Positions 50,475 to 59,139 of a stretch of DNA of 64,000 nucleotides are shown in pieces. How positions within the stretch are numbered: position 1 is the stretch's first letter; the number at the start of each line of letters is the position of its first letter. Made by a program: the position numbers and the translations under genes. The stretch covers positions 124,001 to 188,000 of the forward strand of contig CP108998.1 of the NCBI GenBank assembly GCA_036226585.1, written 5' to 3'. The notes under the pieces were generated by a model. That model was not told where the DNA came from, searched no databases, and was given only the letters and a program-made list of their open reading frames with translations. Source of the stretch: Streptomyces sp. NBC_00708. GTDB taxonomy: Bacteria > Actinomycetota > Actinomycetes > Streptomycetales > Streptomycetaceae.

Positions 50475-50524
50475 TCATGGTTCCTAGCGTGAGGCCGTAG
50501 AGATCATCCGACAAGGAGCAACCC

Positions 50525-51364
50525 ATGATCGTTGTGACCGGGGCTACGGGGAACATCGGCCGGCCGTTGACGCAGGCACTGGTAGAGGCGGGCCAACAAG
50601 TGACGGCTGTGTCACGGCACCCGGCGGCGGTGCCCGCCGGAGTCCGACACGTACCGGCCGACTTGGCCGAGCCGGCCGGCCTCAAGCCTGCACTCGCCGG
50701 GGCGAAGGCGCTGTTCCTGCTGCTGTCCGGTGACCTGCACGCCGCTGGAGCCAACCCTGCCGACATCATCGGCGAAGCCGCGGCCGGCGGGGTACGCCGG
50801 GTCGTCCTGCTCTCCACGCTGGGAGTGGTGACCAGGCCCTTCGGCCGAACACGGATCGCGATGCGGGCGCTGGAGGACACACTGCGGGAATCCGTTCCCG
50901 AGTGGGCCATCCTGCGGCCGGGCGGCTTCGCCTCCAACGCCCTGTGGTGGGCCGAGTCCGTCCGCACACAACGGGCCGTCGCCGCGCCCTTCGGTGACAT
51001 CGGTGTTCCGGTCATCGACCCGGCGGACATCGCCGCGGTCGCGGCGGCCTGCCTGCTGGACGACCAGCACTCCGGCAGCGTCTACGAGCTGACCGGCCCA
51101 CAAGTGGTCACTCCGCGCCGGCAGACCGAGGCCATCGCCGCCGCCCTGGGCTCGCCGGTGCAGTTCCACGAGCTCACCCGCGACGAGGCCAAGGCCGCCA
51201 TGACCCGAAGCATGCCGCCGGAGCTCGCCGACGACACCCTGGACATCCTCGGCGCCCCGAGCCCGGCCGAACTGCGCGTCAGCCCGGACGTCCAGCAGGT
51301 CCTCGGCCGCGCCCCACGATCCTTCGCCGACTGGGCAGCCCGCAACGTCGCCGCCTTCCGCTGA
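50525..51364 (+). CDS. NmrA-like NAD(P)H-binding oxidoreductase
   Basis: This 279-aa atypical SDR has the motif MIVVTGATGNIGRPLTQALV and lacks the classical YxxxK, as in NmrA/QOR2-type proteins. These bind NAD(P)H as quinone reductases or redox sensors. Its divergent HxlR partner with a nearby operator is the usual QorR/QOR2 arrangement. AAGGAG lies upstream of the ATG. Confidence 0.9.
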   Translation: MIVVTGATGNIGRPLTQALVEAGQQVTAVSRHPAAVPAGVRHVPADLAEPAGLKPALAGAKALFLLLSGDLHAAGANPADIIGEAAAGGVRRVVLLSTLGVVTRPFGRTRIAMRALEDTLRESVPEWAILRPGGFASNALWWAESVRTQRAVAAPFGDIGVPVIDPADIAAVAAACLLDDQHSGSVYELTGPQVVTPRRQTEAIAAALGSPVQFHELTRDEAKAAMTRSMPPELADDTLDILGAPSPAELRVSPDVQQVLGRAPRSFADWAARNVAAFR

Positions 51365-51482
51365 TACCGCCGCTCCATAGGCGGAGACCCGACTCCAGGA
51401 GGGCACTCGCCGCCGCGGCGCACCGGCCCCGGGGCCGGCTCTGTTCGCGACTTCGGTTTCCGGCAAAGCTCCTGTGGTGCTG

Positions 51483-51902
51483 TCAGTCTGTGTGAGCAGC
51501 CGCCATGGCTGTGGCGAGCTGTGTGACAGGATCGCCGCCGATCCGGTGACGGGACTGTTGCGCGGGCCAGGTGGTGAACGCGTCGTCGGACCAGCGTGGA
51601 ACCACGTGGAAGTGCAGATGAGGTACTGACTGCTCCGAGCCGGGGCCGCTGGCGCTCAGAATGTTCACGCCACCGGCCTTCAGCTCGCTCCGCATCTTCC
51701 CGGCAAGGCGCTGGACCAGCGTCATCGCGTGTGCCAAGACCTCCGGGGGAGTGTCGAAGATGTCCGTCCAGTGGGACGTGGGAACCACCAGGGTGTGCCC
51801 TGGCGCGAGGGGATCCAGCGGGGCGAACGCGCTGACCACGGGCCCGCGCGTCACCCACCGGGCGGCGTCGTCCCGTATCAGCCGGCAGAAGGTGCAGTCC
51901 AT
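51483..51902 (-). CDS. HIT-family nucleotide-binding protein
   Basis: This 139-aa protein starts MDCTFCRLIRDDAARWV and has the catalytic triad motif SVPHLHFHVVPRW (HxHxHxx). HIT proteins hydrolyse or transfer nucleotide monophosphates. An in-frame ATG at 51929 is less likely because the zinc-type MDCxFC start is usual. A damaged second HIT gene lies at 53.7 kb. Confidence 0.88.
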   Translation of the reverse strand: MDCTFCRLIRDDAARWVTRGPVVSAFAPLDPLAPGHTLVVPTSHWTDIFDTPPEVLAHAMTLVQRLAGKMRSELKAGGVNILSASGPGSEQSVPHLHFHVVPRWSDDAFTTWPAQQSRHRIGGDPVTQLATAMAAAHTD

Positions 51903-52011
51903 GCGATCGGATCTTGTCAGAACCAGCAAGGCGCCGGCTGACCATTACGGAAACGAAGGGAGCCCACGGCGAGTGGTGACCGAACTCGCTATCCGTAGAG
52001 GGGCATAAGCC

Positions 52012-52038
52012 AAGAGCCAGTCCTGAGGACTGGCTCTT
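52012..52038. terminator. perfect 12-bp-stem hairpin
   Basis: AAGAGCCAGTCC pairs exactly with GGACTGGCTCTT across TGA. It is upstream of the HIT gene on its strand and follows no recognised plus-strand gene, so it may end a transcript I cannot see or mark an element boundary. Bases 52039-52529 (about 490 bp) hold no recognisable gene. Confidence 0.7.
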
Positions 52039-52529
52039 GTGCGCACTCTCGCGCGCCAACGCGATCATGCGGGACCCTGCTGGCGGCTGAAGCCCGTTTC
52101 TCAGGGGGTAGGGCGGATAGTGTCAGAGCGCCCGATGCGACAGCAAGAGCACGTGGGACGGACTCGCGGGATTCGCGCCGACTTTGTACAACTACCGCTC
52201 CCAGGTGCTGTCATGATCACGCAAAAGTCTGTCACATGCGTGTCTGTGGCCTGGATCTGCCCAGCCCGGGAGTAAATGCGGACCATCCCATGCCCACGCA
52301 GTTACCGAAGAGCCGCCTGGCGCAGCATATTTCGTGTTGGGATGAGCTTGCATGAACCTCCCCCGAATAGCTCAACGCGCTGGCACCATGCGGACCACCA
52401 CCTGTCGCACGACGGCGCCAACCGCCTTGTGACAAGGGCTCCATGGCTGAAGCCCGGCCCCGGCGTGCTCGCGCCGGGGCTCCCATCCTGTCGCGGGTAT
52501 CCGCAGCAGGACCTAGTAGGGGGATCCAC

Positions 52530-52784
52530 ATGTCGCCTCATCAGTCCCACGCGAACCGGCTGGGGCCGAAGGAAAAGACCGCCCTTGCCATCACCACGGT
52601 GTTCTTCACGGCCGCAGTGACGCTCGTGGCGCTCGGCCTGCCCGTTACCGACATCCTGATCCTCATGGGCGGTACGGCCGGCGCTGCGGTTCTGACCGTC
52701 TCGACGATCACATTCGCAGGAACGCTGAGGGCAGCCAGTGAGACCGCTGCCGCCCTCGTCCGAATCTCCGCACATCAGCCGTGA
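52530..52784 (+). CDS. small two-helix membrane protein, 84 aa
   Basis: The protein starts MSPHQSHANRLGPKEKTALA and has two transmembrane helices (TALAITTVFFTAAVTLVALG, ILILMGGTAGAAVLTVSTIT) with a short polar tail. AGGGGG precedes ATG 52530. Small proteins of this type often stand before an HTH gene in Streptomyces accessory DNA, as here (12-bp gap). Function unknown. Confidence 0.7.
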   Translation: MSPHQSHANRLGPKEKTALAITTVFFTAAVTLVALGLPVTDILILMGGTAGAAVLTVSTITFAGTLRAASETAAALVRISAHQP

Positions 52785-52796
52785 CGGGGGAAGGAC

Positions 52797-53636
52797 ATGG
52801 GACGAGCGCCGAACCCGATTCCTTCTCCGGACAGCACCGTAGGCCGGCTTGCCGAGTTCCTGCGAGCCGGGCTGGGAACCGTGGGCCTCACCTTTCGAGA
52901 ACTCGCCGACAAAGTTGTCTACGACGCTACGACGCTGCAGCGGGCCGCCGACGGTAAGACCGTTGCATCGTGGAACGTCGTACGGGAGTTCGCGAAAGCG
53001 TGTGAACTGAACGAGGAACGGGCCCTGCGGCTGTGGCGGGCCGCCCGAAGCGAACGCGACGGGAAACCCCTGCCGAGTCGAAGCGCTCCTGTCGCGGTGG
53101 AACAGATCGCCACCTATGCAGACCTGGGACTTTATCTGTCCTGGGTACGGAACAGGTCCGGCACCTCTTACCAGCGGATCGAGGACCGCGCATCGGCTGC
53201 TCGACGGCAGTTCGGTCGCCTTCCCCATTCCACCGCACATCGGATTGGATCGAGGAAAACGAACCGGCCTTCTCTGTTTCAGGTACAGGCATTTCTGGTG
53301 GGATGCGGCATTCAGGCAGACGAACACGGTCCAGTTGTCCGGGCATGGCACAGAGCAGAAAGGCGGTACTGGGACGAGTTGGGCCAGGGCGAAACCGCCG
53401 GTCGCCCCGCCATCCTGCCGAGGGCACCCGAGGAGGAGCACGTCAGCCCTGTGCAATTGGCGCAGGCGATGGGGTACTCGCCCATCGAGGCCTACCGCGG
53501 TCGCGGTAAGCCATGGTCCGTCCGGTGCGTGACCTGCGGGAGGGTCCAGCGGATTCAGCTGCGGCCACCCGAGGCCTCGAGGAGCCAAGGATGCAAGGCA
53601 TGTACGCCCGCACAGGCCGACGACACCGGTGGCTGA
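52797..53636 (+). CDS. helix-turn-helix protein with C-terminal zinc ribbon
   Basis: This 279-aa protein has an N-terminal XRE-like HTH (FRELADKVVYDATTLQRAAD, then GKTVASWNVVREFAKACELN). A second region repeats the pattern (YLSWVRNRSGTSYQRIEDRA). The C-terminus carries two CxxC pairs (VRCVTCGRVQRIQ, GCKACTP) for one zinc. Codon use is less G/C-biased than in neighbours, suggesting transfer. It resembles regulators found on Streptomyces integrative elements, but no integrase or att site is visible. Confidence 0.75.
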   Translation: MGRAPNPIPSPDSTVGRLAEFLRAGLGTVGLTFRELADKVVYDATTLQRAADGKTVASWNVVREFAKACELNEERALRLWRAARSERDGKPLPSRSAPVAVEQIATYADLGLYLSWVRNRSGTSYQRIEDRASAARRQFGRLPHSTAHRIGSRKTNRPSLFQVQAFLVGCGIQADEHGPVVRAWHRAERRYWDELGQGETAGRPAILPRAPEEEHVSPVQLAQAMGYSPIEAYRGRGKPWSVRCVTCGRVQRIQLRPPEASRSQGCKACTPAQADDTGG

Positions 53637-53729
53637 GAGAAAACCTCCAGCTGATGCGGACCTCCGGGGCCTCCTGGGGCAGCAAGGACACGGAGCGCGC
53701 CCAGGAAGCCGGTTCGGCCCGCGCCCACC

Positions 53730-54058
53730 GTGCTTCTGCGCGAGTGGCCGGACACGACCGCGATCCGGCCCCGCTCCGGAGGTGTCCACCCCGGCCACCT
53801 GCTGGTCATCCCGCGCGTCCACGTCGCGAACGTGAGCACCGGCCCAGCCGTTACGGCGGCGGCCATGGCCCGCGCCGCCGAACTCGCCGGCGCTCTCCAG
53901 GCCGTGAACGTCATCACCTCCAAGGGCGTGGAGGCGACGCAGACCGTGTTCCCTCCGCACATCCACGTGGTCCCCGCACCGGCGGCGACGGTCTGCCGCT
54001 GCCCTGGACGCCGCAACACACCACCCGCATCCACAACCCGATGGGAGACCAGCAGTGA
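53730..54058 (+). pseudogene. HIT-family gene broken by a single-base frameshift
   Basis: From GTG 53730 the frame reads LLREWPDTTAIRPRSGGVHP, then GHLLVIPRVHVANVSTGPAV and TVFPPHIHVVP, a HIT core. After the C-run at 53972-53975 the HIT ending continues in another frame (RTGGDGLPLPWTPQHTTRIH) and stops at 54058. A lost C would explain this. The restored frame ends in a GTGA overlap with the next gene, which supports it as the ancestral frame. The motif is also PPHIHV where HLHxHV is expected. A sequencing error is possible. Confidence 0.65.
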
Positions 54059-54537
54059 TCAACGTGGTGATGGCCCGTGAGGCGCTCCCCGCGCCGGGCC
54101 CCAGTGTCTTTCTGGCCGGACCGACCCCGCGCCTGAGCCGCCCTGTCGACTCCTGGCGGCCGACCGCGATCGCCGAACTCAACACCCAGTGGCACAGTGA
54201 CGTCCCGCTGACGGTGTTCTCGCCCGAGTCCCGCGGCGGCTTCCGCGCCGCCCACTACGACGACCAGGTCGGCTGGGAGACCCAGGCCCGCGAACAGGCC
54301 GACGTCGTCCTCTACTGGATCCCCCGCGACCTGGAAACCCTGCCCGGGTTCACCACCAACGTCGAGTTCGGCCTCGACATCACCCAGCGCAAGATCGTCC
54401 TGGGCTGCCCGCCCGACTGCCCCAACCCCGAACGCAACCGCTACCTCATCTGGGTCGCCCACCGCCACGGCGCACCCGTGTGCCAGACCCTCGTGGACAC
54501 CGTCGGGGCTTCCCTTTCCGTCGTCGCCTCCCGGTAG
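54055..54537 (+). CDS. nucleoside 2-deoxyribosyltransferase-like protein
   Basis: This 160-aa protein has the family's PSVFLAGPTPRLSRPVDSWR start, a DVVLYWIPRDLETLPGFTTN stretch and a VEFGLDITQRKIVLGCPP helix with the expected Glu. Members cleave or exchange nucleobases on deoxynucleosides, or act in nucleotide-based signalling and phage defence. Its GTG overlaps the restored HIT stop, so the two form a nucleotide-handling operon. Bases 54538-54940 after it (about 400 bp, AT-richer) hold no gene I can support. Confidence 0.82.
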   Translation: MINVVMAREALPAPGPSVFLAGPTPRLSRPVDSWRPTAIAELNTQWHSDVPLTVFSPESRGGFRAAHYDDQVGWETQAREQADVVLYWIPRDLETLPGFTTNVEFGLDITQRKIVLGCPPDCPNPERNRYLIWVAHRHGAPVCQTLVDTVGASLSVVASR

Positions 54538-54940
54538 CCCCGTAAAGACCGGTCGCGGTGGCCGGCGCCGTCGGCGTCAGGGGTCAGGTTGGTGATGAGT
54601 GGAGTACGGGGTGGAGGTCGAGCACCACCCCAGGCCATCCCGTGCTGTCCCGCCCCATCTTCGCCATTCGACATCATGTTCCATCGTGTGGTGCCCACCG
54701 CTGTGCTCGTGCAGCCAGCGAAAGACGCCTTCTCGCACCTCGTTCATCTGCGAAACCATGGCCTGAATGACACCCTGCCTTGACTTGAATCAATCTTCGC
54801 CGTGAGTCTTCCGCTTTCATTCGGAAGCATGTCAGCATGCCTGTCGTGCAGACCCCGTCAATACAGGCTCAATCGATGTCGTTTTGTCGCTTCGGTTTCG
54901 CCTCGTCGATTCTCGCAGCCCCACATGCCGAGGAGTGAAG

Positions 54941-55759
54941 ATGATCAAAGGTCTCAAGGTGTCGACCGCGCTGTGCGCGGGTGCCCTGCTGGTGCCCGTC
55001 CTGGTGTCGTACGCGTCGGGTGGCGAGCCGGAAGCGGCTTCGCCTGGTACCGAGAAGCTGAAGGTGGACTACGAGAGCGGCACCCTGGACTCGGGGGTGG
55101 ACGGCCTGACGACCACGCATGCGACGGCGCCGGATGCTTCCGCGGTCGTCCGGCCCGCGCACGGCGGTTCGTACGCGGTGCAGCACAAGGTGACGCTCGG
55201 CGACCCGGGCTACGAGTCCAACGGAGCGCCGCGGAGCGAGAGCGCCACGGATCTGCTTCCCTCCGGGCAGTTCAACGTCGGTGACGTGCGGCGCTACGAG
55301 TTCAGCGTGCTGCTCAAGGACTGGAAGGCGTACGCGCCGGGCGACAGCGAGTCCGGCGACATCTTCTTCCAGGGCAAGTACGCGGGCGGCAACGTGCCGG
55401 CGTACTACCTCATGGCGAAACGCAACGAGATCGCGTTCCGGTCCCCCCACCTGGAGCGGCAGACGACGGTGGTGCCGGATCTGCGTCCGTACGTGAACAA
55501 GTGGATCAGCTTCCGCGTGGACGCGCGCTGGACCACCGACGAGACGGGCTGCTTCAAGGTCTCCGTGCGCTTGCCGGAGCAGTCCGACTACCACCCCGCC
55601 GCTTCGTACGAGAACGTCCGCACCTACCAGCCGGGCAACCCGGCCGAGCACGGATACATCAAGTGGGGTCTCTACCGGCCCTCGGAGTCGGTCGAGAACG
55701 GTGACGTCCCCACGCGGATCGTCCAGCACGACGACATCCGCATCCTCGACCTGTCCTGA
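54941..55759 (+). CDS. secreted polysaccharide lyase (heparin-lyase-I-like)
   Basis: This 272-aa protein has an N-terminal signal (MIKGLKVSTALCAGALLVPV). It has a jelly-roll lyase domain of the Polysacc_lyase type: SYAVQHKVTLGDPGYESNGA, RYEFSVLLKDWKAYAPGDSE, DIFFQGKYAGG and YIKWGLYRPSESVENGDVPT. It would cleave an acidic polysaccharide outside the cell; the substrate cannot be read from sequence. GAGGAG lies 5 bp before ATG 54941. It is first in a polysaccharide-use locus. Confidence 0.82.
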   Translation: MIKGLKVSTALCAGALLVPVLVSYASGGEPEAASPGTEKLKVDYESGTLDSGVDGLTTTHATAPDASAVVRPAHGGSYAVQHKVTLGDPGYESNGAPRSESATDLLPSGQFNVGDVRRYEFSVLLKDWKAYAPGDSESGDIFFQGKYAGGNVPAYYLMAKRNEIAFRSPHLERQTTVVPDLRPYVNKWISFRVDARWTTDETGCFKVSVRLPEQSDYHPAASYENVRTYQPGNPAEHGYIKWGLYRPSESVENGDVPTRIVQHDDIRILDLS

Positions 55760-55811
55760 CGTGGATCCCCGGATCAGCCCGTCAGCAGACCCAACACCTC
55801 TTGGAGTACAG

Positions 55812-57833
55812 ATGACCCACTCTTCCTCCGTGAACAGGCGCCGACTGCTCCAGGCCGGCGGCGTGCTCGGGCTGGCCACCGCCGCCGGATCACTTCTGGC
55901 CCCGCGGGCCGATGCCTCACCGGAGGCGGCGGCACGGACGAAGGTGACGGATCTGGGGCCGGGCCTGGTCCAGTTCTCGCTGATGAGCGGAGTGCTGGTC
56001 GGTGACACGGTCTACATCGGCTCGCGCAATCTGACCCCCGCCGTCGTCGTCGGGTTCCACCTGCCGAGCCGGAAGGTGGTGTCGTCCACCGACCTCGGCG
56101 CGGGGCCGGAGCCCTCCATCCAGGCGCTGGCAGCGGACCCTACCGGCCGTTACCTCTACATCGGTGTGCTGGTCAAGGCCGACGAAGGCAGGCCGAACCT
56201 CTACCGGTGGGACCTGACGACGCCCGACAAGCCCGCCGAGCCCATCGGCAGGACCGAGGACCGTGACATCCGTGATCTGGCGGTCGCCCCCGACGGCACC
56301 GTCTTCGCCGTGGGCGGCGTCCCGGACCGGCCGCCGGTGCTGTGGCAGTACGACCCCGGCACCGGTGCCGTGACAAATCTCGGCGCCCCCGACCCGAAGG
56401 CCACGCTGGCCAGGGCGGTCGCGGCCACGGACACCACCGTCTTCTTCGGCGCGGGCAGTGTGCTCTCCGGCGGCGGCGGCGCGAGCAAGGCGTCGCTGTT
56501 CGCCTTCGACCGCAAGAGCCGCGCGTTCACCTCGATCGTGCCCAAGGAGATGGAGAAGGACCCCAGCCTGCGGGAACTCACCGTCCTGGACGGGCAGTTG
56601 ATCGTCGGCACCTCGGGCGCCGTCGACCCCGCGAAGTTCGCCGTGATCGACCTGGCGGACTACTCCTCGTACACCCTGGTGAAGACCGAGGGCGCGGTCA
56701 TCAAGACGTTCGCCTCCGACGCCGAACGGATCTACTTCGCCTCCGAGTCGGGTATCGAGGCGTACTCGAAGGCCGACAGGACGCTCTCCCACGTGGAGTT
56801 CACCGGACCGGATCTCGGCGAGATCTGGGGGCTGGACCACCGCGACGGGAAGCTCGCGGTCGTCTCCGGCTACGGCTTCGTCGCCGAGATCGACGTGGCC
56901 GCCGGTACGTCGGTGGTCACCGATCTGCACGAGGCAGGAGCGAAGGCGGGCACGCAGGCGGGCATGGGGATCGCCGCCGGCCACGGCTATGTCTACCTCG
57001 GCGGGAACGGGGCCATCTCCCGGCGCAATCTGAGGACCGGTGAGGTCGTCAACCTGGCCGCGCCCGGCGAGGCCAAGGACGCCGAGGTGATCGAGGGCGT
57101 CCTGTACACCGGCCAGTACAACTCGCAGGGCATCTGGCGGTACGACCCCGCCCGGCGGAAGCAGCCGCAGCAGGCGGCCAAGTTCCCCTTCGAACAGAAC
57201 CGCCCGCTGGACGTGTCGTGGGACCCGGACAACAAGCTGCTCCTCGTCGGGGTGCAGTCCGACACCGAGGGCGGCGGCGCCCTGTGGACGTACTCGCCCA
57301 GGACCGGGAAGTCGGCCTCCTACGTCAATCCCATCGACGACGTCCAGCTGGTGCGGGCGGTGGCCAACCGGGACGGCGTCGCCTACCTGGGTGGCGACAA
57401 CGCCTCGAAGGAGGGACCGCGCGCCACGGTCGTCGCCGTCGACCCGGCCACCGGCAAGGAGCAATGGCGCGTCGAGACACAGCAGGCGGCGGGCGTGGCG
57501 GCGCTCGCGGTGCAGGGCCGCCACCTCTACGGAGTCACCACGAAGGGCGGGCTGTTCGTCATCGACCGGCGCACCCGAAAGGTGGTGCACACGGCGGACA
57601 TCAGCAGCGTCAGCAAGGGCTTCGCCGCCATGGTCACCAACCGGGGAGCGGTGTACGGCGTCTCGGACACCACCCTGTACCGCTTCCACCCGAAGACGTT
57701 CGCCGTCAGCACCGTGGTCGCGGGCATCAACGGGGCCTGGTACAGCGGCCCGCACCTCAATGTCCACGAGGGCCTGATCTACACGCTCCGCGGGGGCAAC
57801 CTGGTCGCGGTCGACGACCGGCCGGCGCACTGA
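55812..57833 (+). CDS. Tat-exported beta-propeller protein
   Basis: This 673-aa protein has a twin-arginine signal (SSVNRRRLLQAGGVLGLATA). The rest is a series of ~45-aa blade repeats in PQQ/WD-like style (YLYIGVLVKADEGRPNLYRW, VLWQYDPGTGAVTNLGAPD, GGALWTYSPRTGKSASY, TVVAVDPATGKEQWRVETQQ). No catalytic motif is evident. Placed directly after the lyase, it may bind or process the sugar polymer outside the cell. Confidence 0.82.
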   Translation: MTHSSSVNRRRLLQAGGVLGLATAAGSLLAPRADASPEAAARTKVTDLGPGLVQFSLMSGVLVGDTVYIGSRNLTPAVVVGFHLPSRKVVSSTDLGAGPEPSIQALAADPTGRYLYIGVLVKADEGRPNLYRWDLTTPDKPAEPIGRTEDRDIRDLAVAPDGTVFAVGGVPDRPPVLWQYDPGTGAVTNLGAPDPKATLARAVAATDTTVFFGAGSVLSGGGGASKASLFAFDRKSRAFTSIVPKEMEKDPSLRELTVLDGQLIVGTSGAVDPAKFAVIDLADYSSYTLVKTEGAVIKTFASDAERIYFASESGIEAYSKADRTLSHVEFTGPDLGEIWGLDHRDGKLAVVSGYGFVAEIDVAAGTSVVTDLHEAGAKAGTQAGMGIAAGHGYVYLGGNGAISRRNLRTGEVVNLAAPGEAKDAEVIEGVLYTGQYNSQGIWRYDPARRKQPQQAAKFPFEQNRPLDVSWDPDNKLLLVGVQSDTEGGGALWTYSPRTGKSASYVNPIDDVQLVRAVANRDGVAYLGGDNASKEGPRATVVAVDPATGKEQWRVETQQAAGVAALAVQGRHLYGVTTKGGLFVIDRRTRKVVHTADISSVSKGFAAMVTNRGAVYGVSDTTLYRFHPKTFAVSTVVAGINGAWYSGPHLNVHEGLIYTLRGGNLVAVDDRPAH

Positions 57834-57940
57834 CCCGCAGGGTGATCCGTCGTTCCAGGCCATCGTCAATCTTTGATTGATATCTTTTCGGTTGTCGAGT
57901 GAAAGCTGCTGGCTCACTCGCTACCGAGAGGGGACCGAAG

Positions 57941-59026
57941 GTGTTGGCTGATGAGCGGCGGGAGGCGATCCTGCGTGCGGTGGAGCGCCAGGGTTCGATC
58001 ACCGTGAAGGCGCTGGCGCAGGAGATGGGGGTCTCCGCCGTGACCCTGCGCCAGGACGTGCGGGAGCTGGCGGGCCAGGGGCTGCTGACCCGGGTGCACG
58101 GTGGGGCCAGGGCGCTCGCCCCGGCTCCCGCCTCCGCCGAGGCCCCGGCCGCCGCTCCGTCGCCCGCCGCGGAGAAGTACGCCGTCGGTCTCGTGGTGCC
58201 GCCGGGCGGCTACTACTACGCGGAGGTGATCCGCGGAGTCCAGGAGGCGGCCCGCACGCTCGGTGTCCGGGTCGTGCTGGCCGTCTCGGGGGAGTCGCTG
58301 GCGGACAACAAGGCGCAGGTCCGCCAGCTCATGGCCGACGGGATCAGCAGCTTGCTGCTGATGCTGCACCCCGGTCTGCACCCGCTGGACGAGACCGAGG
58401 AGTGGCTGAGCACCCTGGAGGTGCCGGCCGTGCTGGTGGAGCGCAGGGCGGGGATACAGGCCGGCCGGCTGGAGCAGGTGGCCTCCGACCACGCCTACGG
58501 AGCCGCCCTCGCGGTGCGTCACCTGGCCTCGCTCGGGCACGACCGGGTGGCCCTGGTCGCCCGGGTCGAGAGTCCCAACACGGCGCTGCTCAGCGTCGGT
58601 TACGCCGAGGCCGTGCGGGCCATGGGCCTGCGGCCGGGGCCGGAGTACCGCATTGTCACCAACGGGGACGCGGCTGCGGCCGACGCGCGTTTCGACGAGA
58701 TCGTCCGGGCCGTGCAGTCCGGTGAGGTCCGGGCCGCACTGGTGCACAACGACATCGATGCCATCGCGCTCGTCGGCATCCTGCGCGCCCGGGGCCTGCG
58801 GGTGCCGGAGGACTTGGCCCTGGTGACCTACGACGACGAGGTGGCCGAGATGAGCGAGGTGCCGCTTACCGCGGTGGCCCCGCCCAAGCAGGCGGTGGGG
58901 GCGTGGGCGCTCGACCTGGCGGTACGCCGGCTGTCCGATCCCGGCACGCCGCTGGCGGAGATCCTGCTCCGCCCCGAACTGCGGGTCCGCGCGTCCTGCG
59001 GTGCCGCCCGCCGGACGAACACATAA
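57941..59026 (+). CDS. DeoR-HTH/LacI-type sugar-binding hybrid transcriptional regulator
   Basis: This 361-aa protein has a DeoR-type winged HTH (ADERREAILRAVERQGSITV, then KALAQEMGVSAVTLRQDVRE) fused to a LacI/periplasmic-binding-type effector domain (YAVGLVVPPGGYYYAEVIRG, LVTYDDEVAEMSEVPLTAVA). I start at GTG 57941 after GAGAGGGG; an upstream GTG at 57899 is in frame. It probably represses the downstream importer through the repeat at 59045. Confidence 0.88.
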   Translation: MLADERREAILRAVERQGSITVKALAQEMGVSAVTLRQDVRELAGQGLLTRVHGGARALAPAPASAEAPAAAPSPAAEKYAVGLVVPPGGYYYAEVIRGVQEAARTLGVRVVLAVSGESLADNKAQVRQLMADGISSLLLMLHPGLHPLDETEEWLSTLEVPAVLVERRAGIQAGRLEQVASDHAYGAALAVRHLASLGHDRVALVARVESPNTALLSVGYAEAVRAMGLRPGPEYRIVTNGDAAAADARFDEIVRAVQSGEVRAALVHNDIDAIALVGILRARGLRVPEDLALVTYDDEVAEMSEVPLTAVAPPKQAVGAWALDLAVRRLSDPGTPLAEILLRPELRVRASCGAARRTNT

Positions 59027-59044
59027 CGAAGCGATGGCATATGG

Positions 59045-59065
59045 TTTCGTTTGGATAAAACGAAA
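59045..59065 (+). promoter_or_regulatory. sugar-regulator operator TTTCGTTT-N5-AAACGAAA
   Basis: A perfect inverted repeat with 8-bp arms, 74 bp before the binding-protein gene and 18 bp after the regulator gene. TTGACT (59075-59080) just downstream could be a -35 box. The position suits repression of the importer operon by the hybrid regulator. Confidence 0.82.
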
Positions 59066-59139
59066 GCGAATGCATTGACTCGCTGTCGTACGTAACGAAT
59101 GATTGCTGTGACACCCCAGTAAACGATCGGTGGCACATC

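Noticed and set aside
51940..52040. tRNA or small RNA upstream of the hairpin at 52012
   Set aside because: No cloverleaf or anticodon arm could be drawn; only the hairpin itself is supported.
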